Origin: Vigna angularis
Lineage: Eukaryota > Streptophyta > Magnoliopsida > Fabales > Fabaceae
Reading direction: 5' to 3'
Assembly: GCF_016808095.1 (NCBI RefSeq)
Contig: NC_068973.1
Coordinates: 22,322,501 to 22,386,500 of the forward strand
Length of the DNA stretch: 64,000 nt
Both the position numbers and the translations under genes were made by a program. Below the pieces are notes generated by a model. It did not search any database, was not told where the DNA came from, and saw only the letters and a list, made by a program, of their open reading frames with translations. Shown piece after piece: positions 44,923 through 56,584 of the stretch. How positions within the stretch are numbered: position 1 is the stretch's first letter; each line of letters begins with the position of its first letter.

Positions 44923-45881
44923 CAGGTATGTTGACCAACTGCCACATATGATTTTTTTTCAATCATTTTGAGCTCCTCTTCCATAGCATTTATCCACATA
45001 TTTTCAGTTGCAACCTCTTCATATCCACTAGGTTCCATGACCGCAACATTACACCTTTGAAAGATGTCAAAAAGCAATCTTGTTCCTTTGACAGGTTCGT
45101 CATCCACATCTTCATTCTCCTCCTGCAATCCAAGCTCATTGTTTCCTTTCCAGCTCAAACAATCAAAATTTTCAAGGTCTTTTTTGTCTTTCCAGCTCCA
45201 ACAATCAAACTCCAAGAATTTCACATTCCTGCTAACAATTACTTTGTTATTGTGTGGGAGATAGATCTTGTAGGCCTTTGAAATCAAGCTATAGCCTACA
45301 AAAATTCCAGGGTTTGTTTTCTTGTCCAATTTGTCTCTCTTAATATGAGGAATATAAGAGAAACACAAGCAACCAAATATTTTTAAATTAAAGAGCTCAG
45401 GTTTGTAACCGTACCATGCTTCAAAAGGCGTTCTTTGTTGCAAAGCTTTTGTTGGCAGTCTATTAAATAAAAATATTGTTGTATTTACAGCCTCTGCCCA
45501 GAATTTTTTAGGCAACTCTTTGTCATGAAGTAAGCACTTAGCCATCTTCATAATCGTTCAATTTTTTCTTTATGTAGTGCCATTTTGCTGAGGTGAATAA
45601 GGGGCTGTAAGCTGGTGTTCTACACCTGTATCTTCACAAAACTTGTTAAATTTTTTGGAAGTATATTCAGTTCCATTGTTGGATCTAATCATCTGCATCT
45701 TGCACTTGCTTTTTTTTCCCACCAAAGTTTTAAACTTCCAAAAAATGTCAGCAACTTCATATTTAAACTTCATAAAATATATCCAACACATTCTTGTCAT
45801 GTCATCAATGAAAATAATATAATACCTACTGTCATTCAATAATGGTGTGCTCATAGGACCTCCAACATCTGTATGTATCAA
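44923..45881 (-). pseudogene. Copia integrase region
   Basis: Minus strand: MIHTDVGGPMSTPLLNDSRYYIIFIDD (45881 down), GTEYTSKKFNKFCEDTGVEHQL and PYSPQQNG (DDE core), then after a frameshift MAKCLLHDKELPKKFWAEAV, NRLPTKALQQRTPFEAWYG, FGCLCFSYIPHIKRDKLD, GIFVGYSLISKAYKIY and W(I)NAMEEELKMIEK. The core and C-terminal domain are recognisable. The end is cut by the Athila insertion at 44922. Confidence 0.85.
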
Positions 45882-45914
45882 TTGTAGATTTTGTATAGCC
45901 CTTCAAGTCTTGTT

Positions 45915-46440
45915 TTATGGAAATGGGGGTCTTGTTTGCTTTCCATATTGACAAACACTACATGTAGGAAATGCTTCTTCTATATCAGGTAAGCCTTTGA
46001 CCATGTTATTCTTCTTCATGAGAGCATTGTGGTGAAAATGGCCCAATCTTTTATGCCAAAGTATTGTATTGCTGTTGACCTCTTTGTGCACTCCAGCTTG
46101 TTCTTCACTCATGAAGTCCAAAACAAAGCTTTTTCCTTTCATTCTAACTTTAAATACTTCCTTGCCTGCTGAATCTTTTAGCATGCAGCTTTTGTCTTCA
46201 AATGTTTTCAAGCAATTGAGGAACAGTCAACAGGTTTTGGTTAATTTCTGGAACATATAAAACATCTGAAATCAGTTTCAAACTTGTTTGACCTTCAATT
46301 GCAACTATTCCTTTGCCTTTTACTACAATATATGCTCCATTACCTACTATGACTTTAGAAAGTGCAGTTTTGTCAAGTTCTTTAAAGAGTTCTCGATCAT
46401 AACTCATGTGGTTTTTGTGCAACCATTGTCTATTAGCCAA
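45915..46440 (-). pseudogene. Copia protease and pre-integrase region
   Basis: The expected protease active site (D-S-G-C before NHM) is gone: the sequence reads NRQWLHKNHMSYDRELFKEL, so the catalytic Asp is lost by a small deletion. After a frameshift near 46200 come VRMKGKSFVLDFMSEEQ, ILWHKRLGHFHHNALMKKN and CSVCQYGKQTRPPFP, the pre-integrase zinc region with its HHCC residues. Confidence 0.82.
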
Positions 46441-46452
46441 CTTTATGTGGAG

Positions 46453-47070
46453 CTATTGGTAGCTATTGAATTTGACTTGAAAAGCACCCTCCATAAATCC
46501 TTCTTGCCTCATAAGTCTTCTTTGCTCTTGGGCATGCAACACCTCTGCCAAAGTGATCTTAGTTAGATCCTTAGTGTTCTCCAAGGTAGCTATAGAAGCT
46601 TCATATCTTTCTGGTACTAATACAAGAATTTTCTCAACAATTCTTGAATAAAAAAAAGCAGTGCCTAACAATCTTACTTTGTTGGCAATGCCAAATAATG
46701 CATTTAAGTACTCTTTGATGGTGTCAGATTCTTTCATTCGTTGCAGCTCAAATTCTCTCATAAAATTCAATACTTGCATGCTTCTAATTCTCTCATATCT
46801 TGCATATTCTTCCTTCAAGTAATCCTAAATTTCTTTTGCTGTGTTGTGAGACATAATCCTGGTGAAAATTAGTTTTGAAACACCAGAAAATAAACATGCC
46901 TTTGCCTTCCTGGTTTTTTTCTCCTTGTAGTTTTTCATCTGGGCTATACTAGGGTTGTCGGGCAGCAGAGCAATATCGTAATCCTCCTCCACTGCTTCTT
47001 AAAGATCCAAAGCCTCTAGGAAGTTCTGTATTTTTTGGCCCAGAGATCACAGTTATCTCCATCAAAGATA
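46453..47070 (-). pseudogene. Copia gag region
   Basis: Minus strand: an N-terminal part with stops (FDGDNCDLWAKK-like near 47060; KKTRKAKACLFSGVSKLIF, then TAKEI followed by a stop) and the open part KEEYARYERIRSMQVLNFMREFELQRM, LVPERYEASIATLENTKD, LTKITLAEVLHAQEQRR. The zinc knuckle expected after this is absent. The gene begins directly after the right LTR; no primer site is recognised. Confidence 0.8.
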
Positions 47071-47125
47071 GAGGAGCAACTTGAGAGAAACTTGTTTCTA
47101 CATCTATTTTTCAGGTCTATGTAGT

Positions 47126-47383
47126 TGTAGGTTATTTTATTGAAAAAGTTTGAGAGAATGGAACAGAGGAATATAAAACTGCATTAATATTTTATTAAGG
47201 AATGCTATTGCTTTTATAAAGCAAATAACTGAATGTAAATGCACAAAAATATTGACATCTATAATCACTAAGAGATTAGTGCTCCTAATGCCTAGAAAAT
47301 AGCAAATAAATCCTACTCGTCAACATGATTTTTATTTTTCTAGAAAAATAGCGTAACATATTATTTTAATTTGTTAATTTCCA
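47126..47383 (-). repeat. 5' LTR of the copia element, outer end truncated
   Basis: Matches 17411-17668 closely (TGTAGGTTATTTTATTG...TTAATTTCCA). The last 15-20 bp present in the left copy (ending CAATCAACA) are replaced by unrelated sequence. Confidence 0.82.
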
Positions 47384-49535
47384 GTGTTCTATGGAAAAAA
47401 ATAGGAAGGAAAAGAGAAATAGGGTAAACGAAAGGTGTTTAGTTTAGAAAAATATACGATAACCGATTGCCATATTTTTTACATTGAAATCTGGTTTTAA
47501 AATAACGTTTGTAACATGTATGTATACTGAATGAATAAAAAATCTGTGTACTTTCGAAAATCGTTTATCGAATCTTCTCCAGGTACTTCTTATGGGTCAT
47601 TTCTTCTAGTTTACAGTAATAAAAAAACAATCCGGTATCACCAACGGGAGAGCGATTTTAACCTGTTTGGCATAGAAAATTTTCAACCAACCTTTTGTCT
47701 CACTATTTCGTCCCAACAAAATCCACGCATCATAATTTACTTCTAAACAAAGTGCCAAATGCTTTCCAAATGGCGGAACATTAGTTTTTTCCTTAGTTTG
47801 ACCTGGGACATGGTTCCTCGCCATGCAAAAATCTGTTTGGTCATCATTTTGCATGACCTTGATGGTGATTCCTGGGATCCGTGCTGCTCGAGTAAACGGT
47901 CAAAATATGACTATGCAATTACTCAACATAAACGCTAGTGTCATTTTTTCAAATAATAATTAAACTGCATAATAAACGATTGAGTCAATGTTGTGTAAAA
48001 GTTATACTTGCTTGAACCATTATGTTACTTGTACAACATTATCATTGTTTTCGGTGTTTTACACGCCACTGAGCTCTTACGTGTGGCTTAAGTGTGCATA
48101 GTACTTTCTCTCCCTGGGTTGAGAGGGACGTGTACAGAGATAAAAAAGGAAGCTTTAAAATGAAACTTATTTTCGAGTTACTTTGCTCAGACGCAAGGAA
48201 GCGTTATAATAGTAAGGCTCTGCCAACCTTGGTTCACACTAAATTCTTTTCCTGTTTTTAATGATCTTCACGTGTGTATGTACGTATGTTCTGCCCCTTA
48301 ACTTTTACTTTGTGAACTTTTTGCGAACAAATTGATGCTTACGTAGTCGAGCAACGTTGAATATATCGTATGGTAGTCAAACCTCAGGATGGTTGCAGTC
48401 AAATTGAGGGTTTGCTCCTTCTAAACTTTGGTCTGTGGTTCATCTTACCTTAACTTGCGTATTTGTATACACTGAGTGTTTAAAGGAGGCGTTTGGACCA
48501 TTTCACCAGGAGGTTGTTTGAACGAAAATTATATGTTCAACAAGGTGAATATAATAAGCCGCCGAATGAATGTTTCAATCTCATTGTGATAACGACATTT
48601 GTATAATAATTAAAAGGAAGAAAAGAATTTGCTAGATCAGGAAGATGCTGCCATTCTTTTAAGAAATTCAAGGCTAAACCATTAAACTGCTGGATGGAAC
48701 AAAATGTCAAAGCACTTTTCTCCCGCAACGTTATTAACAATGTCAGAAGACTAGTTAGTTTTTAACTTCATATAGATTCCACCTTATATTATGCCTGAAA
48801 TATTATTCTTTATTCCTTTTGCATTAACTTTAAAGCCTTAGTTTTGGTGGAACAGAAAATTAAATAAACGACTCTTTGCAAAATCACGAATTAAAATAGA
48901 AAACTTGATAAAATAAAGAATTAAAATGACAGGTATAATTTCGACATTGGTCCGGGAATTTAATAAAATGACATGTATGATAAAGAAATCTTAAAATTCA
49001 GTACAGCTAAAAAATTGTGTTAAGTTCCATGGATTTGGTAGAAGAATGTGTTAAGTTGAACTGAAATAATAAATTTGGTAGAGAGTGATTCAATAGACTT
49101 GAAAGAATTTAAACGTAAATTTTTCTATTATTTATTTGAGTAAATTTAAAAGTAGATAAAAATAAATTTTGAACTAAATATTTTTAATATGTTACATTAA
49201 TTAAATCCTTCAGAAATTCTCACAAACTTTATTTTCTAAATTGATATTCAAATCCACTTAAATATTCAATAAAAAATATTTATCTCTAAATTTTCTCAAA
49301 TACATTAAATCACCTTTCTTAGAATTCAAATATCCAGATTGAAGATCTGAAGTCTTTTCAAACATGGCGATTTATTTTCCTCCATAAACATCGTCAGCAA
49401 AAATAATGAATCAGAACGGGATCGACAATGCAATTACAGACAAAAGAGATGGAGCTATAATGGCTGAAAAAAAAAATCATGAAGAAGTATGATCAAAGAT
49501 AAATTCAGACAGACTTAAAAGATAAACAAAAGGAA
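47384..49535. other. Intergenic DNA downstream of the ERF gene
   Basis: AT-rich, no gene recognised. Short ORFs (for example 47606-47854 minus) do not resemble any family I know. No clear repeat ends. Confidence 0.45.
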
Positions 49536-50736
49536 TCATCCAGAGGAAGAAGAGCTAGGAGCAGATGCTGACCAAGGTGGTATCTGGGTAGAATAAAAGG
49601 AAGAAAGTGAAGTGTCCTGCGAAGAAGTTACAAAGGCAGAAGAAGAAGAAGAGGAGGAGGAAGAAGAGTGAAGATGAGAAGCCATGGAAGACGTGACTAG
49701 CGTTCTATCATCATAGAGGTTGGTGGGGAAGCCCGAGAGCTGAAAATACTCGTAAACGTTGGTGGCACCTTGAGAAGGGAGAAAAGATGGAGTATGCACA
49801 GCTGGATCCGTCGACGTTGAAATGGACACGAGAGAAGTGGAAGAATTCGAAACACTAAACTGAGGTTGCCGGAGAGTGACATTCTCAGGGAAGTTCAGTT
49901 TCGCTTTGTTTCCTCTAAATCGAAGAGCAGCTTCATCGTATGCTCTGGCAGCTGCCTCCGCGGTGTCAAACGTCCCCAACCACACCCTCGCCGCCTTGAA
50001 CGGATCTCTTATCTCCGCCGCCCATTTCCCCCACGGCCTCTGCCTCACTCCTCTGTATTTTCTCCTCTCCTCATCCCCTCTAACGTTCTCCGTCGTCTTG
50101 TATTCGTACACAGCATTTCCCATTTCCCTTGTTATTCTGCTTCTCGAATTGTTTGAAAATTCTCCACCTGTATTCCCATGTATCTCGTTAGGTGGTAACC
50201 AAAAACAAAATAACACACATTACACTGCAATCTTGAAGGTTCACTACTGTTCTATTCCATGTTACAATATACAATTAAAGAAGATATTTTTAACTAGTAC
50301 ACCCTAATTCCTTAAAATATTCCAAACACGAGCCCAGCAACGATTGAAGAAAATTGAAGAAAGTAGCATAGATGATAAAGATTTGAACATGTTGCTTACT
50401 TCTAGGCATAGAAGAGGTTTGCGAGAAGCACGGTGCGTCTTGTTCCCTTGCTCTCTTGTGAGAAGAGGTTCCAAGAACATAGTTAGATGAAGAAGATAAA
50501 GAGGGTGTTATAGAAGCAGAAGAAGGCACGTGTGGTGTAACAGCATGATTATCATGGAGAAACGCAGAATCAGTGGATGTTGGAACCTCTCCGGTGACAA
50601 CGTGGGTTAAAGCTGAGACCATAGCAGACATCTCTCTCTCCCTATTCAAACCCGGAAACAGCCTTGACAATGCATGCGTGTTCATCATCCCTCCCTCGTT
50701 CTTGTCAACCTCGTTTTTCTCTCTTGGATTCGCCAC
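49536..50736 (-). CDS. AP2/ERF transcription factor, likely ERF group X (RAP2.6L/ABR1-like)
   Basis: Two exons on the minus strand, 50400-50736 and 49536-50167, joined GT-AG in phase, 322 residues. The N-terminal exon contains [20 protein letters not shown], resembling the N-terminal motif of group X ERFs (recalled). The second exon has the single AP2 domain: [40 protein letters not shown] and [22 protein letters not shown] with Ala and Asp at the usual positions marks ERF rather than DREB (GCC-box binding expected). The C-terminal tail is Ser-rich (SSSSSSSSS). Expected to be nuclear, stress- or wound-responsive. It is the only complete host gene in the window; start and stop look sound. Confidence 0.92.
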
Positions 50737-50823
50737 CTTAAATAAACAAAATCAGAGACACTTGGATTAGCTTTTGTGCATGCAGAAACACCCTTTCGAT
50801 CCCACAACCCCGTGAGTTGTTTC

Positions 50824-50833
50824 TTATATATAA
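50824..50833 (-). promoter_or_regulatory. TATA box candidate of the ERF gene
   Basis: TTATATATAA, about 90 bp upstream of the ATG on the minus strand. A self-complementary TTCTTATATATAAGAA surrounds it. Position suits a plant core promoter with a short 5' UTR. Confidence 0.5.
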
Positions 50834-50942
50834 GAAACGATGGAAAGGTCCAAAGTGTTCGCAGGCGCCGCCATACGAGAGTCAGTCGGTGGTGATTTAT
50901 TGAACACCTCACACCTATACAACTTCTCTCCTTATTTACCAA

Positions 50943-52671
50943 CTAAATCTAATAAGATAAGAATTCTTATTTATTACATTAAATATAAAGCGGTTTGAAT
51001 AATTCCTTCTATTTTTCTCTATCTGCTAATCTTTTTTTGCCCCACAGTTAAGGTGCAAAAATTAATTAATTAAAAAATTAAGAACAGATTATATTTTATA
51101 TTTTAATAACTACCATAAAAAAATGTAAAATGTGAAAGCATAAAGTTGCCGGCTCAAGTTTTGTGTGTGGAGAGGAACCTCCACCGGCAGTTCCTGGTAG
51201 TCGGCAAAAAGTGAAGAAAAAGTAACAGTTGTATCAGCCGACATTACAAATAAATATAGTAAGTGTAAGACAAATTTTGTACTATTTGAATTTTTTTTTT
51301 TCACCTAAACTCTTTCATTTTAATCCAAAATATCAAGTCAGCGAAAAAAATTACAAAATTACTTGATATTTTTAAACATATAAAGAGCTTATATTTTGTT
51401 TTGTGTGAGATTTTAATAAACGTACCTTTTTTTTTTCATGTTATACACCAAAAGGGATATATATCAAATAACTAAATTTAGTAATCGGCATGACCCATCA
51501 AGGTACCATGTTTGGTAATGCACTAAAGTTTTATCGATTTGTCTCCAAAATCCTCTTTTTATGTCCATCCATTCCTAAAAGGATATCTTCTGGACTAGGA
51601 TGAATCCAAAGGTGCCAAATTAACGTAAAGACCCACCAAGTGGGGTATTTTTAGCTTTTTTATTTTTTATTTTTTTTTTCTCTAAAACGACGTCACTCAA
51701 AAGCTAAGCAATATTTTGGAAGAACCCCATGCAAGTAGATCAATAAATGCATGTATGCAACACTTGTTACGTTCACAATCCTGTTGAAAATGTTCACATC
51801 ACTTAAATATGAACAAACCCTTATCAGAATTTAGTGGGGAGACAGGAGATGGGTGAAAGTGTGTCTCGACGTGTAAAGTTGAGGTTTCAAAATGAAAATA
51901 TTCACTTTAATCATTCTATAAAAATATTTTCTCTATCGCTTTTTTTTGTGTGTTTAACCTCTTGTCTATGAGAATGAATTATGCGGCATTTTTACTTTTT
52001 ATACAAAGTATACAAATGTGTATTGGTATAAACATTGAGTACTCTTTCATACGCACAAACGTTGATAAATGCTACAAAGTATAACGTGTTCAAGACATTT
52101 TACCATTTGTCATTTTATTAATAAATACATTGTTTGGTAAGATAAATATGTATTCATCAAATGATATAAACGTAAAATGTTTTTTCAAAGTTAAAGCGTT
52201 GATGGTCACTTATCAGACAATATTTTTTATAAAAGATTTTGCTTGATATAACACTATTTTGAATGATAACATTTTTTTTAATATTAGTGTCATATAAGAG
52301 ATATACTTTTATTTTCATAAGAAGCTAGCTTTGCTTAGAGTTTGTTGAGAAATTTCGAGACACTTGTTTTTATAGACGTTGTTTATGATTTTCTAATCCA
52401 TTTAAACAATTTGATCTAAAAAACTTTACTTCAACTCTTTGGGTTCAAAGGTTATAATATACTTCTTTACTAGACGCTACTTGTTTCAAACAGTTTTTCC
52501 TACACAATAACATTTTATTTAATACTAATTGTTAAACTTCAAAATTAGGGTTACTTAGACAATATACTCTCTAAATAGTTTTTGTCTTAAAAACTTTATT
52601 AAAAAACTTTCAATTAAACTAAGTAATCCTTTATATATGTTATATTTGAAAATTTTATATTAATTAACAAT

Positions 52672-52672
<1 letters not shown>
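50943..52672. other. AT-rich intergenic DNA upstream of the ERF gene
   Basis: No gene or clear repeat recognised. It contains several poly(T) runs and holds any distal promoter elements of the ERF gene. Confidence 0.45.

Positions 52673-52673
<1 letters not shown>

Positions 52674-52748
<75 letters not shown>
52674..52748. repeat. (AT)n microsatellite
   Basis: About 37 uninterrupted AT/TA dinucleotide units. Likely highly variable between individuals. Confidence 0.97.
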
Positions 52749-52752
<4 letters not shown>

Positions 52753-53878
52753 TCGGTTATGGGCTGAGTCACCAAACTCCTTCACAATTTGCCTTGCCGT
52801 TCGGTCTCGCTCTAAGCTCCGTTGTCTCACTCTTTCGTCCGGGAGGGAACCTATCAAAGATCCTCCGATGCCAAAGTCAGTACACGAACCGTTCGGCAAT
52901 TCAATAGAACAACAATAAATGTGAAGTAAATGCAACCTATCTACCACTTACCTTTGACCTGTATTTATAGTTTTCGCCATGGGCTTGAGATTACTGAAAA
53001 GTTAATCACGGTCCAATTCTAGCCCAATGGCTCAACTCACTATTTACCTTAATCATAGTCTTAACGACCCAATTCACCTGTCGACCGATCTTGTACGACC
53101 GTCCGGTTAGGTCGATTCAACGCTGCTCTTTCTGGACCGCCCGGTCCGTATAGTACATGGTTATTACTCACCCGAGTGAAAGGATGAATGATCGAGTAAA
53201 ACTCGTTGGGCAGCACTCTCAAAGACTTGTGAACGATCGACGACCTAGTTTAGCTATTTGATTCGTTGATTATTTAAGACTTGTGAACGATCGAGTAGAA
53301 CAACACACAGTGAGTGTTCATGCAAGTTGTCTAGCAATGCTATGGGAGGACCGAAATCGACGGGAAAAAGGAATTTGAGTGTAGTGAGCGAGAGACAAAG
53401 AGCGCAGTAAAAAAAATTGAAGAAATGTCGACGGTTAAGTTGATGCTGGCGGTACTCTCTGGACCGCTCGGTCCATATGGTACATAAGCCCCCCAAGCCC
53501 TAGTGCACGTAGTGAACGTTGGGTTTAAGGCTGGCTGATATCTTGGTTATGGGTGTGTGGGCTTCTGTTGTCGACCGTCCGTCCTCGACATTGGTTGGGC
53601 TGGAGGGCGTGCAACTCGGCTACTAGCCCGACTCTGTTGGGCTTCTACTTACCGATTTTTGAAAATGGGTTTAGGCGGGAATATACATGTCGTGCGCATA
53701 GAGGCAGAAGTTGAAGCGTCCCTGCATCTGGACTGTTAATCGTGATGATTTTTTACGATGAGGATGCATCAACGGTTACAAAATTTTTCCTATAAATAGG
53801 AGGGTGAAAACGCTGTTATTTTCACTCTTTCTTCTTCTTATTCCGTCTTGAGAGCATTATTTTTCCCTCAGGTAATAA
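52749..53878. repeat. Retroelement LTR-like sequence with two palindromic GGACCGNNCGGTCC blocks
   Basis: GC-richer than its surroundings. TCTGGACCGCCCGGTCCGTA (53131) and TCTGGACCGCTCGGTCCATA (53457) are diverged copies 325 bp apart, both before 'AGTACATGG/GGTACATAAG'. A TATA box (CCTATAAATAGG, 53789-53800) precedes the ORF at 53879. A TATAAATA also faces the other way at about 52960. A scrap of Athila-type LTR (53235-53300) is mixed in. Probably rearranged LTRs of a gypsy element. Confidence 0.5.
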
Positions 53879-54532
53879 ATGGCAGTCGTCCATGTTAAGT
53901 CTTCTTTGGAGTCGTCGGGCAGAAGTGGCGGGGGGTCGACGGGCAGTGAAGACGAGCGTGGTTCTTCTCCAAGCTCGGTGTCGTCCTCCTTTTTGGAAGA
54001 GTCCGACCAGTCACCGGGGTTGCGCTCTCTTGTAAATAGTGAGGATCAGTCGCTGAAGCCTAACTCCCACATGGATGCGGATAAGAGGATTATCTTCAGG
54101 ATACCCATTCATCTTCTCAAGGGTGGTATTCCGGTAGATGATGCGCCATTGGAACCGGACGGTGATGGGACCGTTATTCCGGGATATGACTGGGCACCAC
54201 ACGATGCTAGTTTGTTCGCATCGGAGTATGGTACTAAAAAGGCGTTAATGTGGAGAATCCGCCGGCTCTACATTGTCAGAGACGTGGAGGATTCCCGATT
54301 GATACGAACGGGAGTCAGCCTAAGGAACGAGCGGGTTTATCACGGGAAGGGGTCGAGTCCAAATGATTTCTTCTTTATGTACGCCAGTTTTTTCGATCAA
54401 CTCTGTATTCGGGTGCCTTTTACTGAGTTTCAAATGGTCGTTCTCCGGGAGTTGAACGTTGCCCCTGCACAGCTACATCTGAATGTTTGGGCGGCCGTCC
54501 AGGCATTTTTGGGGGTGTATCATACATCCTGA
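53879..54532 (+). CDS. Gypsy-type transposon N-terminal protein (Transposase_28-like)
   Basis: 217 residues, complete frame. The Ser-rich acidic N-terminus (residues 1-65) is followed by IIFRIPIHLLKGGIPVDD, EYGTKKALMWRIRRLYIV and the signature FFFMYASFFDQLCIRVPFTEFQMVVLRELN with VAPAQLHLNVWAAVQAFL. The last block matches the 'putative gypsy type transposon' domain (Transposase_28) as I recall it. The frame ends early, where related proteins go on for hundreds of residues, so it is a fragment. A TATA box lies 80 bp upstream. Confidence 0.7.
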   Translation: MAVVHVKSSLESSGRSGGGSTGSEDERGSSPSSVSSSFLEESDQSPGLRSLVNSEDQSLKPNSHMDADKRIIFRIPIHLLKGGIPVDDAPLEPDGDGTVIPGYDWAPHDASLFASEYGTKKALMWRIRRLYIVRDVEDSRLIRTGVSLRNERVYHGKGSSPNDFFFMYASFFDQLCIRVPFTEFQMVVLRELNVAPAQLHLNVWAAVQAFLGVYHTS

Positions 54533-54535
54533 TGA

Positions 54536-54765
54536 TCATTTCTGTTGTGGCCACCTGCCCTCTGTTAATGGACTGCATCCTAACATCTATAAGAGACATA
54601 TACATATCTCTCATCTGAAATGGCTCGGAATCATGAGGTTGTGCAGGTGCCTACGGTGGTCCTCTTCCTCGGCAAGCACGACGTGGTGGTACTGGCTGAG
54701 CTGCCTCATCTCCACCACAATATTGTCTGTAGTAGGCCTCATCAATTGCCTTCCTAGGCCTCTAA
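54536..54765 (-). pseudogene. Gypsy gag N-terminal fragment
   Basis: Minus strand: QPHDSEPFQMRDMYMSLIDVRMQSINRGQVATTEM, with an upstream Arg/Gly-rich piece (RRACRGRGPP then a stop). It looks like the start of a plant gypsy gag. It abuts the Transposase_28 ORF tail to tail and is cut by the Athila LTR at 54766. Confidence 0.55.
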
Positions 54766-56116
54766 TGAACAAATCTTCAATCCCCGAAAATGGAGTCAAA
54801 AACTTGTTAACCCTCGACAAGTGTAACCGAATTGTATCAAGTAATAAACCTGGAAAGACCAAGTATCGTTCTCCCAAAGGACTCACGGCTTAGACAGTTG
54901 TGTGATTTTGTTGATTAATTAAGACTTGTGAACAAATTGTTGTAAGTTTCAAATGCAAAAGACTTAAAAGTAAATATATATGCATGTATTGATCAATGGG
55001 CAAGAAGAAACAAAACACGTGATTTGAATTATATGAATGAATATGTTGTTGGGGTTTATCAATTTCATCCTATCCACTCTCTTGTATATAGGAATTCATC
55101 ATTCTTTTCATTCATATTAATGCCACTTTCTAAATTACCTTAAACCCGATGTCTCGGTGAAGAAAGCCTATCCTTAATTATGAGTTCATACAATTCCCAA
55201 CATCCCTAATAATTAATTCTGAAGCACAAAAGCTTAAAGACAACCAACCATCATACTCATATGTCAAGGTTTGTAATATACTGCTGGGAGAGATTCTCCA
55301 AATCTAGATTTCCCCGTATGTGTCCATATCGACAAAACCAATAATCATGACATCGAATGAATTAAACAATGCATGCTTTGAGCAAAGAGGAAAAACCCTA
55401 ACTATTAATGAAAGAAAACATGCATCATAAAAATGATCTTGAAGAACAAATTCCATACAAGAGAGTTTCTAAGGATTTACATTGATTCCCCAACAACAAA
55501 ATAAGTTTAGTTTACCATATTCATGGAAGAACTAGATGAACAATGGAATGAAAGAATGGAAGAGATAGAAAAACCCGAGAAAGAGAAGAGGAGAGCCGTC
55601 ACCATCTCCAATTCTACCCCCAAGGAGTGAAAAGTGTGTTTCTGCTTCATTCCAGCCAAAGATACAAACCCTAGGATGTCCTAAAGGTTATATATTATTC
55701 TAAAAAATACAGAAAAGTAGGCCCAAGCCCAGAAAAGTGCCGCTTAGCGGTAAATACCGCTCAACGGTAGTAGCGTGTGATCATTTCTTCCCCTCAGCGG
55801 CATTTTTCCCCTCAGCGGTGCCAACGAGTCTTTGAGAGTGCTGCTCAGCGGTAATTGGCGTTGAGCGGTACTTGCGGTTTCTCTTCTTTTGCACTTTTCG
55901 TGTCCTTTTCTGATTCCATCTCTATCCCACTTCACTTCTTTCATCAATTTCATCTCAAAACCTAAAAAAAACAAGGAAATCAATCATAAAACCTGTCCAA
56001 CTCTCTTATTTCCAACAATTCAACAAAATCATGAGTTCAAGCTAATTTCTAAGTCATAAAGGTTGTAATTGAAGTCAATTTTAAGTATAAAAATAACAGT
56101 TTTTCAACTGTTTACA
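54766..56116 (-). repeat. 3' LTR of element E
   Basis: About 1.35 kb, ends TGAACAAATC...CAACTGTTTACA on the plus strand. TTTGGGGTTG on the minus strand lies directly beside the right end as a polypurine tract. GC cluster at 55739-55880, TATA at 55687-55695. Confidence 0.82.
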
Positions 56117-56331
56117 CAACCCCAAACTGAGAACTTTGCTTGTCCTCAAGCAAATAAGATGTAACTCAATCTTCCACCAATCCATACAATGGTTCATCAC
56201 ATTTAAAAATCCTTCTTTCAAGACAAGTAAATACTCAATTTAGCTCATCACCAAGACTTCAATCAAGATGTGAACATGCTTTTATTGTTCACTTAATCAC
56301 ATAAGTCTCAAAGGTAAAACTACAATCAATC

Positions 56332-56505
56332 GTTCACAAGTCTTAAATAATCAACGAATCAAATAGCTAAACTAGGCCGTGAGTCCTTTGGGAAAACGAT
56401 ACTTGGTCTTACCGAGTTTTATTACTTGAATGATTCGGTCACACTTGCCGATTGTTAAACAAGTTTGTGGCGCCGTTTTCGGTGTTCATAAATTTGTCAT
56501 CACTA
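56332..56505 (+). repeat. Fragment of an Athila LTR 3' end in opposite orientation
   Basis: Plus strand: AAACTAGGCCGTGAGTCC...AAATTTGTCATCA, the last 170 bp of an LTR like 18316-19610, lying between the 3' LTR and coding region of element E. Probably the scar of another insertion. Confidence 0.75.
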
Positions 56506-56584
56506 ACCCTATAAAAAAAATTTATAACTAAAACAAAAATAACAAAAGTCCATAATTACATCACCAAACAAAAAACAAAAGTTC

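Larger units (their letters stand above)
17411..47383 (-). mobile_element. Ty1/copia element split by nested insertions (30-kb footprint)
   Basis: On the minus strand: 5' LTR 47126-47383, gag 46453-47070, protease/pre-integrase 45915-46440, integrase 44923-45881, RT 19611-20402, RNase H 17684-18315, polypurine tract and 3' LTR 17411-17683. The coding order is copia (INT before RT). Removing 18316-19610 with one copy of GTGGC restores YLTATQQYILHSVNLLS. Removing 20408-44917 with one copy of ATGAC rejoins the stretch between integrase and RT. The element proper is about 4.2 kb. Outer target duplications are not found, and the right LTR has lost its last 20 or so bases. Confidence 0.88.

Noticed and set aside
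47606..47854. 82-residue minus-strand ORF as a gene
   Set aside because: No recognised motif, no splice or promoter context, flanked by AT-rich intergenic DNA; not supportable.
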